From: Labilithrix sp.
Lineage (GTDB): Bacteria > Myxococcota > Polyangia > Polyangiales > Polyangiaceae
Reading direction: 5' to 3'
Assembly: GCA_028287035.1 (NCBI GenBank)
Contig: JAQBQL010000020.1
Span: 52,216-116,215, forward strand
DNA: 64,000 bases
Below are positions 7,821 to 17,551 of this stretch, piece by piece; position 1 is the first letter of the stretch, and each line of letters starts with the position of its first letter. The notes beneath the pieces were generated by a model that saw nothing but the letters and a program-made list of their open reading frames with translations, had not been told where the DNA came from and made no database searches. The position numbers were made by a program, and so were the translations under genes.

Positions 7821-8969
7821 TCAGGCGAGCGCGCTACGCGAGATGACGAGCCGCTGGATCTCGCTCGTCCCCTCGTAGATCATCGTGACGCGGACGTCGC
7901 GGAGGTGGCGCTCCGCGGGGAAGTCCCGCGTGTACCCGTAGCCGCCGTGGATCTGGACCGCCTTGTTGCAGATCCGGTTGGCGGCCTCGCTCGCGAAGAC
8001 CTTTGCCATCGACGCCTCGCGCGAGAACGGGCGCTTCTTCTCCTTCAGCCACGCGGCGCGGAGCGCGAGCAGGTTCGCGGCATCGAGCTCGGTCGCCATG
8101 TCGGCGAGCTTCCACTGCGTGCCCTGGAACGCGGAGATGGGCTCGTCGAATTGCTGCCGGTCCTTGGCATACGCGACGCTCTCGTCGAGGGCGGCGCGCG
8201 CGATGCCGATGGCCTGCGACGAGATCCCGATGCGCCCGCCGTCGAGCGCCATCATCGCGATGCGGAAGCCGCTGTTGGGCGCCCCGAGCAGCGCCGACTC
8301 CGGCACGCGGCACCCGTCGAACGTCAGGCTCACGGTGTTCGAGCCGCGGATGCCGGTCTTGTCCTCGGCCTTGCCGATGTGGAGGCCCTTGGTGCCGCCC
8401 TCGACGAGGAAGCACGAGATGCCGCGCGTCCCGGGGAGCGTCTCGCGATCGCCGGTGCGGGCCCACACCACCATCACGCCGGCGTGCGCGCCGCTCGTGA
8501 TCCACTGCTTCTGACCGTCGAGCACCCACGTGTCGCCGTCCTTCACGGCGACCGTGCTCATCGCCCCGGGATCGCTGCCGGCGCCCGGCTCCGAGAGCGC
8601 GAAGGAGCCGGCGGCATACTCGCCGCTCGCGAGCTTCGGGTTGTAGGCCTTCTTCTGCTCCTCGCTGCCGAAGAAGGCGATCACCTCGCCGACCATGTTG
8701 GTGACGGCCATCGTCACGGCGGTCGAGGCGCAGGCGCGCGCCACCTCTTGCATGGCGAGCGCGTAGGCGACGGTGCCCGCGCCGGCGCCGCCGTACTCCT
8801 GGGGAACCGAGACCGCCATCAACCCGAGGTCGGCGAGCCCCTTCAGCTCCGCGCGCGGAAAGCGCTCGTCGCGGTCGATCCCCGCCGCGGCGGGCAAGAT
8901 GACCCGGGTCGCGTAGTCGCGCGCCGTCTTCTGGATTCCGAGCTGCGTCTCGTCGAGCGTGATGTCCAC
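7821..8969 (-). CDS. Acyl-CoA dehydrogenase
   Basis: A 382-residue FAD enzyme of the short/medium-chain acyl-CoA dehydrogenase type, which makes the alpha-beta double bond in acyl-CoA. The N-terminal helical domain, the FAD/substrate segment (FALSEPGAGSDPGAMST, WITSGAHA) and the C-terminal domain (QFDEPISAFQGTQWKLADM, QIHGGYGYTRDFPAERHLRD) are complete. The catalytic Glu is in MIYEGTSEIQRLVI. It starts at GTG 8969. It is third in a minus-strand series with an AgmX-like lipoprotein gene 16 bp upstream and a second acyl-CoA dehydrogenase before that. It converges on the carB-like gene with a 6-bp gap. The chain-length or branched-chain substrate cannot be fixed from sequence. Confidence 0.95.
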   Translation of the reverse strand: MDITLDETQLGIQKTARDYATRVILPAAAGIDRDERFPRAELKGLADLGLMAVSVPQEYGGAGAGTVAYALAMQEVARACASTAVTMAVTNMVGEVIAFFGSEEQKKAYNPKLASGEYAAGSFALSEPGAGSDPGAMSTVAVKDGDTWVLDGQKQWITSGAHAGVMVVWARTGDRETLPGTRGISCFLVEGGTKGLHIGKAEDKTGIRGSNTVSLTFDGCRVPESALLGAPNSGFRIAMMALDGGRIGISSQAIGIARAALDESVAYAKDRQQFDEPISAFQGTQWKLADMATELDAANLLALRAAWLKEKKRPFSREASMAKVFASEAANRICNKAVQIHGGYGYTRDFPAERHLRDVRVTMIYEGTSEIQRLVISRSALA

Positions 8970-8985
8970 GGCGTATCTCCTGACG

Positions 8986-9801
8986 TCAGAGCGAGAACGT
9001 GACCTTCGCGGCGTAGCTGCCCGGGCTCGGGAGCTCGAGAGGCTTCAGCGCGTCGACGAGGCAGTCGATCTTCTCGGCCGCCTCCTTGCTGCGCGCGGCG
9101 ACGCCGAGCGCCTTGAAGTGGCCCGAGGGCTCCTTGCTGGCCTTCTTGCCGTGCTTCCCGGGATGGGTCGTCCTGGCGGCGGGAGCGGGCTTCGCGTCCT
9201 CGGGCGCCTCCTCGCTCTGCTCGACGTACGCCGTGACGACGAGGTCGCCCTTCACGCCGGACTTGCAGGCGTCGACCGCCTGACGGACGTGCCGCGACTC
9301 GCCGAGCGCGCCCGTCACCTTGTCGGAGGACCATGCGGTGGGCTCACGCTCGCCGCCGTTGCCCCAGCCGAAGCCGCTCCGCACCTCGGCCTCGCCGCCC
9401 TCGGGCTTCGGCCAGGTCGCGCGCGAGAGGACGGCGATGATGCACTTTTCGGTGTCGCGATCGCCGAGCGTCGAATCCTCGAGGTACCCGTACCGGACCT
9501 TGCCGCTCGCATCGATGCGAAGGAAGACCTTCACGTCGCCGGCGAGCAGCTCGACACGCTCACGGCCCTGCGTGTGGCACGTCTCGAGCGCGCCGTGCTG
9601 GAGGCCGCTCAGCGTCTGCTCGACCTTGGCCTGGTCGATCGACCCGAGCTCCTGCGCGACCTGCGGCGACGATCCCGAGCGGGAGGGTCGCGAGGTCGAC
9701 GGGGCAGCAGGCTCCTCGACCTTCGCCGGCGGCGAGCCCCCGCAGCCGCCGACGAGCGTCGCGGCGAGGAGAACTGCGAACGTACGCGTCACGCTGACCA
9801 T
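8986..9801 (-). CDS. Lipoprotein with AgmX/PglI-like C-terminal domain
   Basis: A 271-residue lipoprotein. The N-terminus MVSVTRTFAVLLAATLVGGC has a lipobox (LVGGC), then a Pro/Ser-rich linker. The ~70-170 region (LETCHTQGRERVELLAGDVK, LRIDASGKVRYGYLEDSTLG, CIIAVLSRATWPKPEGGEAE) fits the C-x(n)-Gly-x-V...Cys...W-P-x-P pattern of the AgmX/PglI C-terminal domain, a TonB-C-like module common in myxobacteria. A Lys/Gly-rich tail region follows. It is embedded between two acyl-CoA dehydrogenase genes with gaps of 11 and 16 bp. The function is unknown; an envelope role is inferred. I chose ATG 9801 because it gives the signal peptide. Confidence 0.75.
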   Translation of the reverse strand: MVSVTRTFAVLLAATLVGGCGGSPPAKVEEPAAPSTSRPSRSGSSPQVAQELGSIDQAKVEQTLSGLQHGALETCHTQGRERVELLAGDVKVFLRIDASGKVRYGYLEDSTLGDRDTEKCIIAVLSRATWPKPEGGEAEVRSGFGWGNGGEREPTAWSSDKVTGALGESRHVRQAVDACKSGVKGDLVVTAYVEQSEEAPEDAKPAPAARTTHPGKHGKKASKEPSGHFKALGVAARSKEAAEKIDCLVDALKPLELPSPGSYAAKVTFSL

Positions 9802-9812
9802 CGCTTCGCCCC

Positions 9813-10958
9813 TCAACCCTTCAGGAGGCTCGCGGCGATGACGATGCGCTGGATCTCGCTCGTCCCCTCGTAGATCTCGGTGATGCGCGCGTCGCGGTAG
9901 TGACGCTCGAGCGGGAACTCCGACGAGTAGCCGTACCCGCCGTGGATCTGGATGGCCTTGTGGGTCACGCGGGTCGCCATCTCGCTCGCGTAGAGCTTGG
10001 CCTCGGCGCTCTGCATCGAGTGACGGACCTTGCTGTCCTTCATCGAGGCGGCGCGCCAGGTGAGGAGGCGCGCGGCGTCGAGCTCCACCGCCATGTCGGC
10101 GAGCATGAACTGGATGGCCTGGTGGTTCGAGATGGTGACGCCGAAGCTCTTTCGCTCCTTCGAGTATGTGATCGAGGTCTCGAGGGCCGCCTTCGCGATG
10201 CCGAGCGCCTGCGAGGCAATGCCGATGCGCCCGCCGTCCAGCGTCGCCATCGCGACCTTGAAGCCCTCGCCGACGTTGCCGACGCGCGCGCTGTCCGGGA
10301 TCTCGCAGTTCTCGAAGAACACGGTGCAGGAGTGCGCGCCGTGGATGCCGAGCTTGTGGTCGGGGTTCGCCTGCGTGTACCCGGCGGTGCCCTTCGGCAC
10401 GAGGAAGGCGGTGTGCTTCACCTTGCCGCCGGTGCGGTCGGTCACGCAGAACACGAGGATGTAGTCGGCGTGCGGACCGTTGGTGATCCAGTTCTTGGCG
10501 CCGTTCAGGAGCCACGTGCCGCTCTTCGTCTGCTCGGCGCTCGTCGCCATGGTCTGCGCGTCGGAGCCGCTCATCGGCTCGGTGAGGCCGAAGCAGCCGA
10601 TCTTCTGCCCCGAGGCGACGGGCGTGAGGATCTCCTTCTTCTGCTCGTCGGTGCCGAACTTGTAGATCGGGTCGCAGAAGAGCGAGTTGTTGACGCTCAT
10701 GATGACGCCGCAGGAGGCGCATGCGGCGCTGATCTCCTCCATGACCATCGCGTAGGTCAGCGTGTCGAGGCCGGCGCCGCCGTACTCCTCGGGGATCGCC
10801 ATGCCCATGAACCCGAGCTCCGCCATGCGCGAGACGATCTCTCCCGGCCAGCGGCCGCTCTTGTCGATCTCGGCGGCCTTCGGCGCGATCTCGCGCGCCG
10901 CGAAGTCGCGGGCGGTTTCACGAACGAGGCGCTGCTCTTCGGTCAGGTCGAAGTCCAT
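9813..10958 (-). CDS. Acyl-CoA dehydrogenase
   Basis: A 381-residue acyl-CoA dehydrogenase, paralogous to the one at 7821-8969. Motifs include FGLTEPMSGSDAQTM, NWITNGPHADYILVF, LDGGRIGIASQALGIAKAAL, QIHGGYGYSSEFPLERHYRD, and the Glu-containing ITEIYEGTSEIQRIVI. The start is ATG 10958 (MDFDLTEEQ), the canonical N-terminus of the family; an in-frame upstream extension has no homology. It is the first dehydrogenase of the three-gene minus-strand group. The ITEIYEGTSEIQ pattern is seen in butyryl-CoA-type enzymes, but substrate choice is not provable here. Confidence 0.95.
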   Translation of the reverse strand: MDFDLTEEQRLVRETARDFAAREIAPKAAEIDKSGRWPGEIVSRMAELGFMGMAIPEEYGGAGLDTLTYAMVMEEISAACASCGVIMSVNNSLFCDPIYKFGTDEQKKEILTPVASGQKIGCFGLTEPMSGSDAQTMATSAEQTKSGTWLLNGAKNWITNGPHADYILVFCVTDRTGGKVKHTAFLVPKGTAGYTQANPDHKLGIHGAHSCTVFFENCEIPDSARVGNVGEGFKVAMATLDGGRIGIASQALGIAKAALETSITYSKERKSFGVTISNHQAIQFMLADMAVELDAARLLTWRAASMKDSKVRHSMQSAEAKLYASEMATRVTHKAIQIHGGYGYSSEFPLERHYRDARITEIYEGTSEIQRIVIAASLLKG

Positions 10959-11015
10959 GGTCCGACCTTTTAGTGCCCGGACCACGCCGCATACAAGCCC
11001 CACGGCCCGCGGAGA

Positions 11016-11588
11016 TCACGGGTGCGTGACGCCGGGGAGGTGGAGCTTCTGCCACACCAGGATCGACACCAGCAGCGCGAGCAGCAGGACGACGACGAAC
11101 GCGAGGATGGCGGCGGGCGAGGTGCGTCGCCGGTGCTTCGAACGCCGGGCCTCGGCGAGCACGTCCGGCGGCGGCCCCACGCGGCTTGCGGCGATGTTCG
11201 CGAGGTCGAGGACGATCTCGAGCCGCTTCAGGAGCTGCTCCCACTCGCGCTCCGACACCTCGAACACGGTGCCGAAGCGGATCTGGTGGACGAGGAACGC
11301 GTGCTCGAACGTGCGGAGCTCCGCGTGCTTCTCCACGGGATTCACGCATCCGGCGACGATCGCCGCGCGCCCCTCGCGATGCGAGCGCAGGCGCAGGTGC
11401 TGCAGGGCGTGCTTGCCGCCGTTGGTGGAGGGGCCGTCCGGCGCGAGCAACTCGACGACGTAGGCGCCGCCGGCGATCGGAAAGTCGACGAAGCACTCCG
11501 TCACCTCGTCGGCGAGGGTCTTGAACCTTCGCGCGTGCTTCGTCCGCAGCGCGTCCAGATCCGGTGTGCCTGGCTCTCGCACCACCAT
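11016..11588 (-). CDS. Tail-anchored protein of unknown function, paralogue of 13499-14032
   Basis: A 190-residue protein starting at ATG 11588 (MVVREPGTPDLDALRTKHAR). A soluble ~150-residue domain is followed by a basic stretch (RRSKHRRRTS) and one C-terminal membrane helix (AAILAFVVVLLLALLVSILV), so it should be tail-anchored with the domain in the cytoplasm. The soluble part shares its whole layout with the protein at 13499-14032: YVVEL....PDGPSTNGG, NLRL/HLRLRSHREG, VAG.V.PV, ELRTFEHA, RFG, LNLA/LDLANI. I do not recognise the family. It lies upstream of the acyl-CoA dehydrogenase group and divergent from the fibro-slime protein gene. Confidence 0.7.
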   Translation of the reverse strand: MVVREPGTPDLDALRTKHARRFKTLADEVTECFVDFPIAGGAYVVELLAPDGPSTNGGKHALQHLRLRSHREGRAAIVAGCVNPVEKHAELRTFEHAFLVHQIRFGTVFEVSEREWEQLLKRLEIVLDLANIAASRVGPPPDVLAEARRSKHRRRTSPAAILAFVVVLLLALLVSILVWQKLHLPGVTHP

Positions 11589-11763
11589 CGATGCCTGGAT
11601 CCTAGCGCGGCCAGGAGACCGAGGACAGAACGGCGCCTCGCGCGGTGCCCGTGCTGTAGGAGGCCGGCGGCGGCGGCGCACCTTCGCGCTGGTGCTCCTC
11701 CGAACCTGGCGGGAATCCCCCGGAAACTGCTGTCTCGGCGGGCCGGTTCGTTACGGTTCGATC

Positions 11764-13476
<1,713 letters not shown>

Positions 13477-13488
13477 GCGCGCCGCGCT

Positions 13489-13515
13489 TCGTGCTCCGTC
13501 AGTGGCGGAGCACGA
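13489..13515. terminator. Stem-loop terminator between convergent genes
   Basis: CGTGCTCCG (13490-13498) pairs perfectly with CGGAGCACG (13506-13514) across a 7-nt loop, and T13489-A13515 adds a tenth pair. It sits over the end of two convergent genes, with the minus-strand stop codon in the loop. There is no T-tract, so its action as an intrinsic terminator is an inference from position and stem strength. Confidence 0.6.
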
Positions 13516-14032
13516 GCGCCACGCGGTAGGCGACGATCCCCGCGAGCACCATCACCGCGATGAATGCCAGCAGCACGGGCGTCGACATGCGGCGGCGCGA
13601 GCGCTGACGGGCCTGCAGCTCCGCCGAGGGGCCCACGTGCTTCGCCTTGATGCGCGCGAGGTTCAGGACGACGTCGGCCTTCTTCAGGAAGCCGTCGTAC
13701 TCGTCGCCGCTGATCTCGAGCGGCTTGCCGAAGCGGAGCTCGTGCAGGATCGCGACGTGCTCGAACGTGCGCAGCTCGGCGATCGAGCGCACCGGGTCGA
13801 CGGTGCCCGCGATGACCGTCGAGTAGCCCTTGCGACGCGGAACGAGGCGCAGGTTCTGGCGCGCCTGGGCGCCGCCGCCCGTCGAAGGACCCTCGGGCAC
13901 GGACAGCTCGACGACGTAGTCGCCGGCGCCCATGTGGAAGTCCTCGAAGCCGTCCCCGACGGCCTCGGCGAGCGACGCCGCCTGGTTCGCCACCCGCGTG
14001 CGGAGAGCCTCGAGCTCGCTGCGATCCGTCAC
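13499..14032 (-). CDS. Tail-anchored protein of unknown function, paralogue of 11016-11588
   Basis: A 177-residue protein from GTG 14032 (VTDRSELEALRTRVANQAA); the upstream gene ends at 14040, so an earlier start would overlap it. The soluble region (DYVVELSVPEGPSTGGG, QNLRLVPRRKGYSTVIAG, IAELRTFEHVAILHELRFG, DVVLNLARIKAKHVGPSAE) matches the protein at 11016-11588 segment by segment. It ends in a basic patch (RQRSRRRMS) and one C-terminal helix (VLLAFIAVMVLAGIVAYRVA). The family is not recognised. The two paralogues flank the fibro-slime gene, this one converging on it and probably co-transcribed with the HAD gene 7 bp upstream. Confidence 0.7.
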   Translation of the reverse strand: MTDRSELEALRTRVANQAASLAEAVGDGFEDFHMGAGDYVVELSVPEGPSTGGGAQARQNLRLVPRRKGYSTVIAGTVDPVRSIAELRTFEHVAILHELRFGKPLEISGDEYDGFLKKADVVLNLARIKAKHVGPSAELQARQRSRRRMSTPVLLAFIAVMVLAGIVAYRVALVLRH

Positions 14033-14039
14033 GCTGCCA

Positions 14040-14828
14040 TCATACACGGAGCGTGACGATCCCCGGGACTTCATCGGCCTTCGCGAGCAGACGCGGCTTC
14101 GGGCGGATCGCGACGGGCGTTCGGGCCTCCTCGAGCATCGGAACGTCGAACGCGTTGTCGCCGAACGCCGCGAGGAGCGGGCGACCCGCGAGGAGCTCGC
14201 GGAGGTGCGTGACCTTGCCGGCGCCGTACGGGATGGGACGCGCGACCGCCGCCTCGACGAGCCCGCCGGCGCTCGCCTGCTCGGTGGCGCATGCCACGTG
14301 CGCGATCGGGACGCCCACCCGGCGCGCCGCCTCGTGGATGACGACGCGCGGCGAGGCGCTGACGAGGAAGGTCGGTACTCCGGCTTCCCTGGCCCACGTC
14401 ACGATCGCCATGCTCTCCGGATGCAGGCGGGCCGCGAAGCCGACGCGATCGAGCATGCGCGCCGCGAACGCCTCGGCCTCGGCGACGGGGCGCCCCGCGA
14501 ACGACCACGCCATGATCTCGAAGACGCGCGGCTCCGGGAACGCGTCGGCGGCATAGGCGGCGAGGATGCGCCGGGCCGTCGCGACGGGGCCGCCGGTGCT
14601 CGCCAGGCCGTGCGACTCCGCCTCGCGCGCGATCGCCCCGGCCGCGACGTCCGTGAACGCGTCCTCCTCGAGGACCGCCTCGAACAGGTCCTCCCCGACG
14701 TCCCCCGACCAGAGCGTCCCGTCGCCGTCGAAGGCGATGCCGCCGCCCGCCCCGCCGGGTGACGCGCGCAGCGCCTCGAGCGTCTCGATCAGCTCCGCGA
14801 CGGTCACGGCTTTCACGCGGAGCATCAT
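14040..14828 (-). CDS. HAD-superfamily phosphatase (HAD-IB, SerB-like)
   Basis: A 262-residue haloacid-dehalogenase-fold hydrolase. Motif I is IAFDGDGTLWSGD (nucleophile Asp and acid/base Asp, DxDxT), motif II is FLVSASPR, the motif III Lys is in YGAGKVTHL, and motif IV is FGDNAFDVPMLEEA. A helical cap insert lies between motifs I and II. The layout fits HAD-IB phosphatases such as phosphoserine phosphatase, but the substrate is not determined and the protein is longer than SerB cores. Start codons ATG 14828 and ATG 14825 are adjacent. It precedes the tail-anchored gene by 7 bp. Confidence 0.85.
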   Translation of the reverse strand: MMLRVKAVTVAELIETLEALRASPGGAGGGIAFDGDGTLWSGDVGEDLFEAVLEEDAFTDVAAGAIAREAESHGLASTGGPVATARRILAAYAADAFPEPRVFEIMAWSFAGRPVAEAEAFAARMLDRVGFAARLHPESMAIVTWAREAGVPTFLVSASPRVVIHEAARRVGVPIAHVACATEQASAGGLVEAAVARPIPYGAGKVTHLRELLAGRPLLAAFGDNAFDVPMLEEARTPVAIRPKPRLLAKADEVPGIVTLRV

Positions 14829-15026
14829 ACACGGGGAGCATTGCTGCGATGCGTCACGCGCAGCCGCCCGCGCAACACCGGCGTGGCGCCTGAATGGACA
14901 ACCGAGGATCCGGCTCGGATCTCGCGCGTGTCGGGTGATCCCCCTGGCCCTCCAAAAAAACCCGGGAAAAGCGACAGCGGCCAACGATGTGAGCCTGGCT
15001 CGTACCTTGCGGAGGCTCGGATCATC

Positions 15027-15872
15027 ATGCGCTCCACGTTCCTCGCTCTCGCCCTCGCCACGGTCGCCGCCTTCTCGACGACCCTCCTCGGCTGCTCCTC
15101 GGACGACGGCTCGGTCGCCTCCGGTGACGAGCAGGACGTCACGTCGAATGCCGCCACCCTCAAGCTGACCGCGGACCAGAAGACCGAGCTCCTCGGCGAG
15201 CCGACCGCGGGCAAGGGCCTCGCCGTCGAGTACGCGCTCGAGCGCCTCTCGCAGTGCCGCGGCAACGTCGGCGGGGGCGGCCCGGCCTGGAACGTCACCG
15301 GCTACTACAGCGAGAACGGCTCGCCCGCGAAGACGTTCGAGGTCTCGAAGCTCTCGGCCGACGGCAAGGACCGCATCGCGAAGCCCGGCCGCATCGTCCC
15401 CTCCGAGGGCGGCGACCTCGCCATCTGGTTCCAGGTCTCGAGCGGCTTCGGCTGCTCCGGCTACGACTCGTCGTTCGGCCAGAACTACCACCTGACCGTC
15501 AAGGGCCAGGCCCCCGACGCGGCCGCGAGCATCACCTTCGACAAGAGCGGCGCGCCCACGCAGACCGGCGAGCTCAAGGCCGGCAGCAAGGTGAAGGTCC
15601 GTTACGAGCAGGACCGCCTCCCCGAGTGCCGCCGCACGCAGGCCGGCTACCCCCAGTGGAGCATCAGCGGGTTTTCGCAGATCGACAAGGAGCCCACGCA
15701 CTCCTTCGACACCGCCGTCGCGAGCAGCGGCGACCGTCAGGAGGTCGATGCCTTCATCGAGCTCCCGCACGCCGGAAAGCTGTCGCTCTGGTTCCAGGTC
15801 GTGGACGTCGGCGGCTGCAACGAGTTCGACTCGAACGCGGGCGCGAACTACGAGTTCTCGATCGGCGAGTGA
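15027..15872 (+). CDS. Lipoprotein with two tandem DUF6209-like domains
   Basis: A 281-residue secreted lipoprotein. The signal MRSTFLALALATVAAFSTTL ends in LLGC (lipobox), and GGAGG lies 12 bp before ATG 15027. The mature part is an internal duplication. Repeat 1 (~70-160) and repeat 2 (~185-281) share the order RL..CR, PxW.(V/I)(T/S)G, FEVSKLS/FDTAVASS, LAIWFQV/LSLWFQV, GGC/FGC, SSFGQNYHLTV/SNAGANYEFSI. The pattern resembles the DUF6209 family; that name is given with moderate certainty. Two conserved Cys per repeat could form disulfides. The function is unknown. Confidence 0.75.
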   Translation: MRSTFLALALATVAAFSTTLLGCSSDDGSVASGDEQDVTSNAATLKLTADQKTELLGEPTAGKGLAVEYALERLSQCRGNVGGGGPAWNVTGYYSENGSPAKTFEVSKLSADGKDRIAKPGRIVPSEGGDLAIWFQVSSGFGCSGYDSSFGQNYHLTVKGQAPDAAASITFDKSGAPTQTGELKAGSKVKVRYEQDRLPECRRTQAGYPQWSISGFSQIDKEPTHSFDTAVASSGDRQEVDAFIELPHAGKLSLWFQVVDVGGCNEFDSNAGANYEFSIGE

Positions 15873-15878
15873 CCGGCC

Positions 15879-15913
15879 CGGTGCCCTGGACGGCGCGTCC
15901 GCTCAGGGCACCG
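15879..15913. terminator. Stem-loop terminator between convergent genes
   Basis: CGGTGCCCTG (15879-15888) pairs perfectly with CAGGGCACCG (15904-15913), and the loop contains a second small stem GACG/CGTC (15889-15899). It lies exactly between the ends of two convergent genes (15872 plus, 15903 minus). No T-run is present; a terminator role in both directions is inferred. Confidence 0.65.
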
Positions 15914-16730
15914 CGAACTTGCCGACCGCCAGGTAGCGGGCGCGGCCGAGGGGGTCCTGCTTCGGCACCTGGAACGCGAGGCCCGCGGTCGCGCCCTTCG
16001 TGAACACGAACGTCTCGAAGATCGGGTCGTCGCCCGCGCCGGTGGCGCGCACGATGGGCTCGTCGGGGTTCTCGGGCATGAAGGCGCCGAGGTCGCTGAT
16101 CACGATCGTGTCGTCGGTGTCGTCGTTGCCGTCTCCGGGCACGTACACCTTGGCGAGCACGACCTTCTTCTCCTTGAGCGAGAGGGCCTCGATCATCGCG
16201 AAGTTGCCGGCGCCCATGCCGCCGGTGAGCGTCGGCGCCTGACCGCGCCCGGACACCACCCAGGCGATGTCGAAGGGGTGCTCGACGCCGTTCACCTCGA
16301 CGGTGTTCTTGGTCGCCGAGCACGTCATGCCGAGGGTGTTCACGACGCGCGTCGGCTCGACCCCGCCGCCGAGCTTCCGGCCGTCCGCCGTCTTCGGGCC
16401 GCGCTTCGGCTGCTTGATGAACGCCATCCACGTCGCGATGACGTCTCCTGCGCCGCGCAGCGCGGGCTCGTCGGCCTTGCCGGCGCCGCTGCGCGCGTCG
16501 CACGCAGGCTTCAGGTGGTTCGACGTGATGCGCGTCCACTCGTCCTTCGTGATCGTCTTCGTCTTCACGGACGACGCGGGAGGTCCGCCGGCCGTGCCGT
16601 CCGCGGGCAGCCGCTCGTCGGCGCCGGAGCGCGCATTCGTGCCCGGCGGGCCACCGCAGGCGCTCGCGGCGAGGACGAGGACGGCGGCGGCGAGCGAGGG
16701 TGATGCAACTCGGTTGCAGAAGCGCTTCAT
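15903..16730 (-). CDS. Lipoprotein of unknown function
   Basis: A 275-residue protein starting at ATG 16730 (MKRFCNRVASPSLAAAVLVL), with lipobox LAASAC. A short disordered linker is followed by a folded domain with single conserved-looking Cys residues (LKPACDARSG, TLGMTCSATKN), segments VNGVEHPFDIAWVVSGRGQA and SLKEKKVVLAKVYVPGDGND, and an acidic DDTDDT patch that could bind metal. I do not recognise the family. It is divergent from the GntR regulator gene (86 bp between starts) and convergent with the DUF6209-like gene. Confidence 0.7.
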   Translation of the reverse strand: MKRFCNRVASPSLAAAVLVLAASACGGPPGTNARSGADERLPADGTAGGPPASSVKTKTITKDEWTRITSNHLKPACDARSGAGKADEPALRGAGDVIATWMAFIKQPKRGPKTADGRKLGGGVEPTRVVNTLGMTCSATKNTVEVNGVEHPFDIAWVVSGRGQAPTLTGGMGAGNFAMIEALSLKEKKVVLAKVYVPGDGNDDTDDTIVISDLGAFMPENPDEPIVRATGAGDDPIFETFVFTKGATAGLAFQVPKQDPLGRARYLAVGKFAVP

Positions 16731-16778
16731 CGGCCGAGTCTGCCATCGGCAGCCGCGCGGATGCCGAAATTCCGCGGC

Positions 16779-16807
16779 TTGACGGAACATGGTTACCAAG
16801 TTACTAC
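16779..16807 (+). promoter_or_regulatory. Candidate promoter with palindromic operator for the GntR gene
   Basis: TTGACG (16779-16784) is a good -35 box, and TACTAC (16802-16807) is a weak -10 with 17-bp spacing. Between them lies the perfect palindrome TGGTTACCA (16790-16798), similar to half-sites bound by FadR-type GntR proteins, followed by the GTTAC direct repeat. The placement suggests autorepression by the adjacent regulator. The transcript would have a very short leader. This is inference from position and symmetry only. Confidence 0.4.
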
Positions 16808-16816
16808 GTGACGCAG

Positions 16817-17551
16817 ATGACCCGTCCGACCGCTTTCAAGGCCGTCCACCGCGGGCACGCGGCCGACCCGATCTTCGAGGCGCTCGCGTCGGCGATCCTC
16901 ACGGGCGAGCTCGCGCCCGGCTCCCCGCTCCCACCGGAGCGCGTGCTCGGCGAGGAGTTCGGCGTGTCGCGCATCGTGCTGCGCCACGCGGTCCATCGCC
17001 TGGCCGACGTCGGGCTCGTCCGCGTGCGCCAGGGCGGCGCCTCGATCGTGCAGGACCCGGCGAGCGCCGGCGACATCCGGCTCATCGGCCTCTATTACAT
17101 GCTCGATCCCGGCGGCGAGGCCGCGCAGCGCATCCGACGTGACGCGCTCGAGAAGCAGTCGCTGCAGGGGCTCGCGCTGGTCGACGTGTGCGCGCGCCGC
17201 GGGACGCAGGAGGAGCGCGCCGCGCTGCACGCGCTCGCGCTGGCCGTCGACGACGAGGCGGTCAGCGAGGCCTCGTTCCGTGACTTCGAGGAGACCTTCT
17301 GGCGCGCCGCCGCCCGCGCCGGCAAGAACCGCATCTTCGAGATGGAGGTCGTGTGGTGGTATGGCACGCTCGGCCACGCCCGGCCCGAGGGAGCCCCCGC
17401 CCCGCTCGCCGCGCGCCTCGCGTTCTACCGCGAGCTCGGGAGGCGCATCGCCGCCGGTGACGCGCCGACGCAGTACTACCTCGCGGTGGTCGCGCCGCAG
17501 CTCGATGCGCTCTTCGCGGCGTCCCCCTCCTCGGATGGGGTCGCCTCGTGA
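16817..17551 (+). CDS. GntR-family (FadR-type) transcriptional regulator
   Basis: A 244-residue regulator. Residues ~10-80 are a winged helix-turn-helix (PIFEALASAILTGELAPGSP, PPERVLGEEFGVSRIVLRHA, VGLVRVRQGGASIV). The remainder is an all-helical effector domain of the FCD/FadR kind, though without the clear metal-binding His triad of FCD, so a FadR-like variant is likely. ATG 16817 is taken as start; GTG 16808 is an alternative. Its stop overlaps the next start (TGATG), so it is cotranscribed with the dihaem cytochrome gene and may control it. The effector is unknown. Confidence 0.88.
   Translation: MTRPTAFKAVHRGHAADPIFEALASAILTGELAPGSPLPPERVLGEEFGVSRIVLRHAVHRLADVGLVRVRQGGASIVQDPASAGDIRLIGLYYMLDPGGEAAQRIRRDALEKQSLQGLALVDVCARRGTQEERAALHALALAVDDEAVSEASFRDFEETFWRAAARAGKNRIFEMEVVWWYGTLGHARPEGAPAPLAARLAFYRELGRRIAAGDAPTQYYLAVVAPQLDALFAASPSSDGVAS

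Noticed and set aside
7816..7829. Possible terminator between the carB-like gene and the convergent acyl-CoA dehydrogenase gene (CTCGC-TCAG-GCGAG)
   Set aside because: Only a 5-bp stem inside the overlap of the two gene ends and no T-tract; too weak to call.
7821..10958. The two acyl-CoA dehydrogenase genes as a recent tandem duplication
   Set aside because: The proteins share only family-level similarity (different N-termini and C-terminal loops), so they are old paralogues.
11710..11740. Shared GAATCCCC-type motif upstream of the fibro-slime gene and the serine protease gene (about 43630) as an ECF-sigma promoter
   Set aside because: Spacing and -10 boxes do not agree between the sites, and similar GC-rich strings occur elsewhere.
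14985..15020. Inverted repeat GAGCCT...AGGCTC before the DUF6209-like gene as an attenuator
   Set aside because: Six-base arms with a ~17-nt loop are expected by chance at this GC content.
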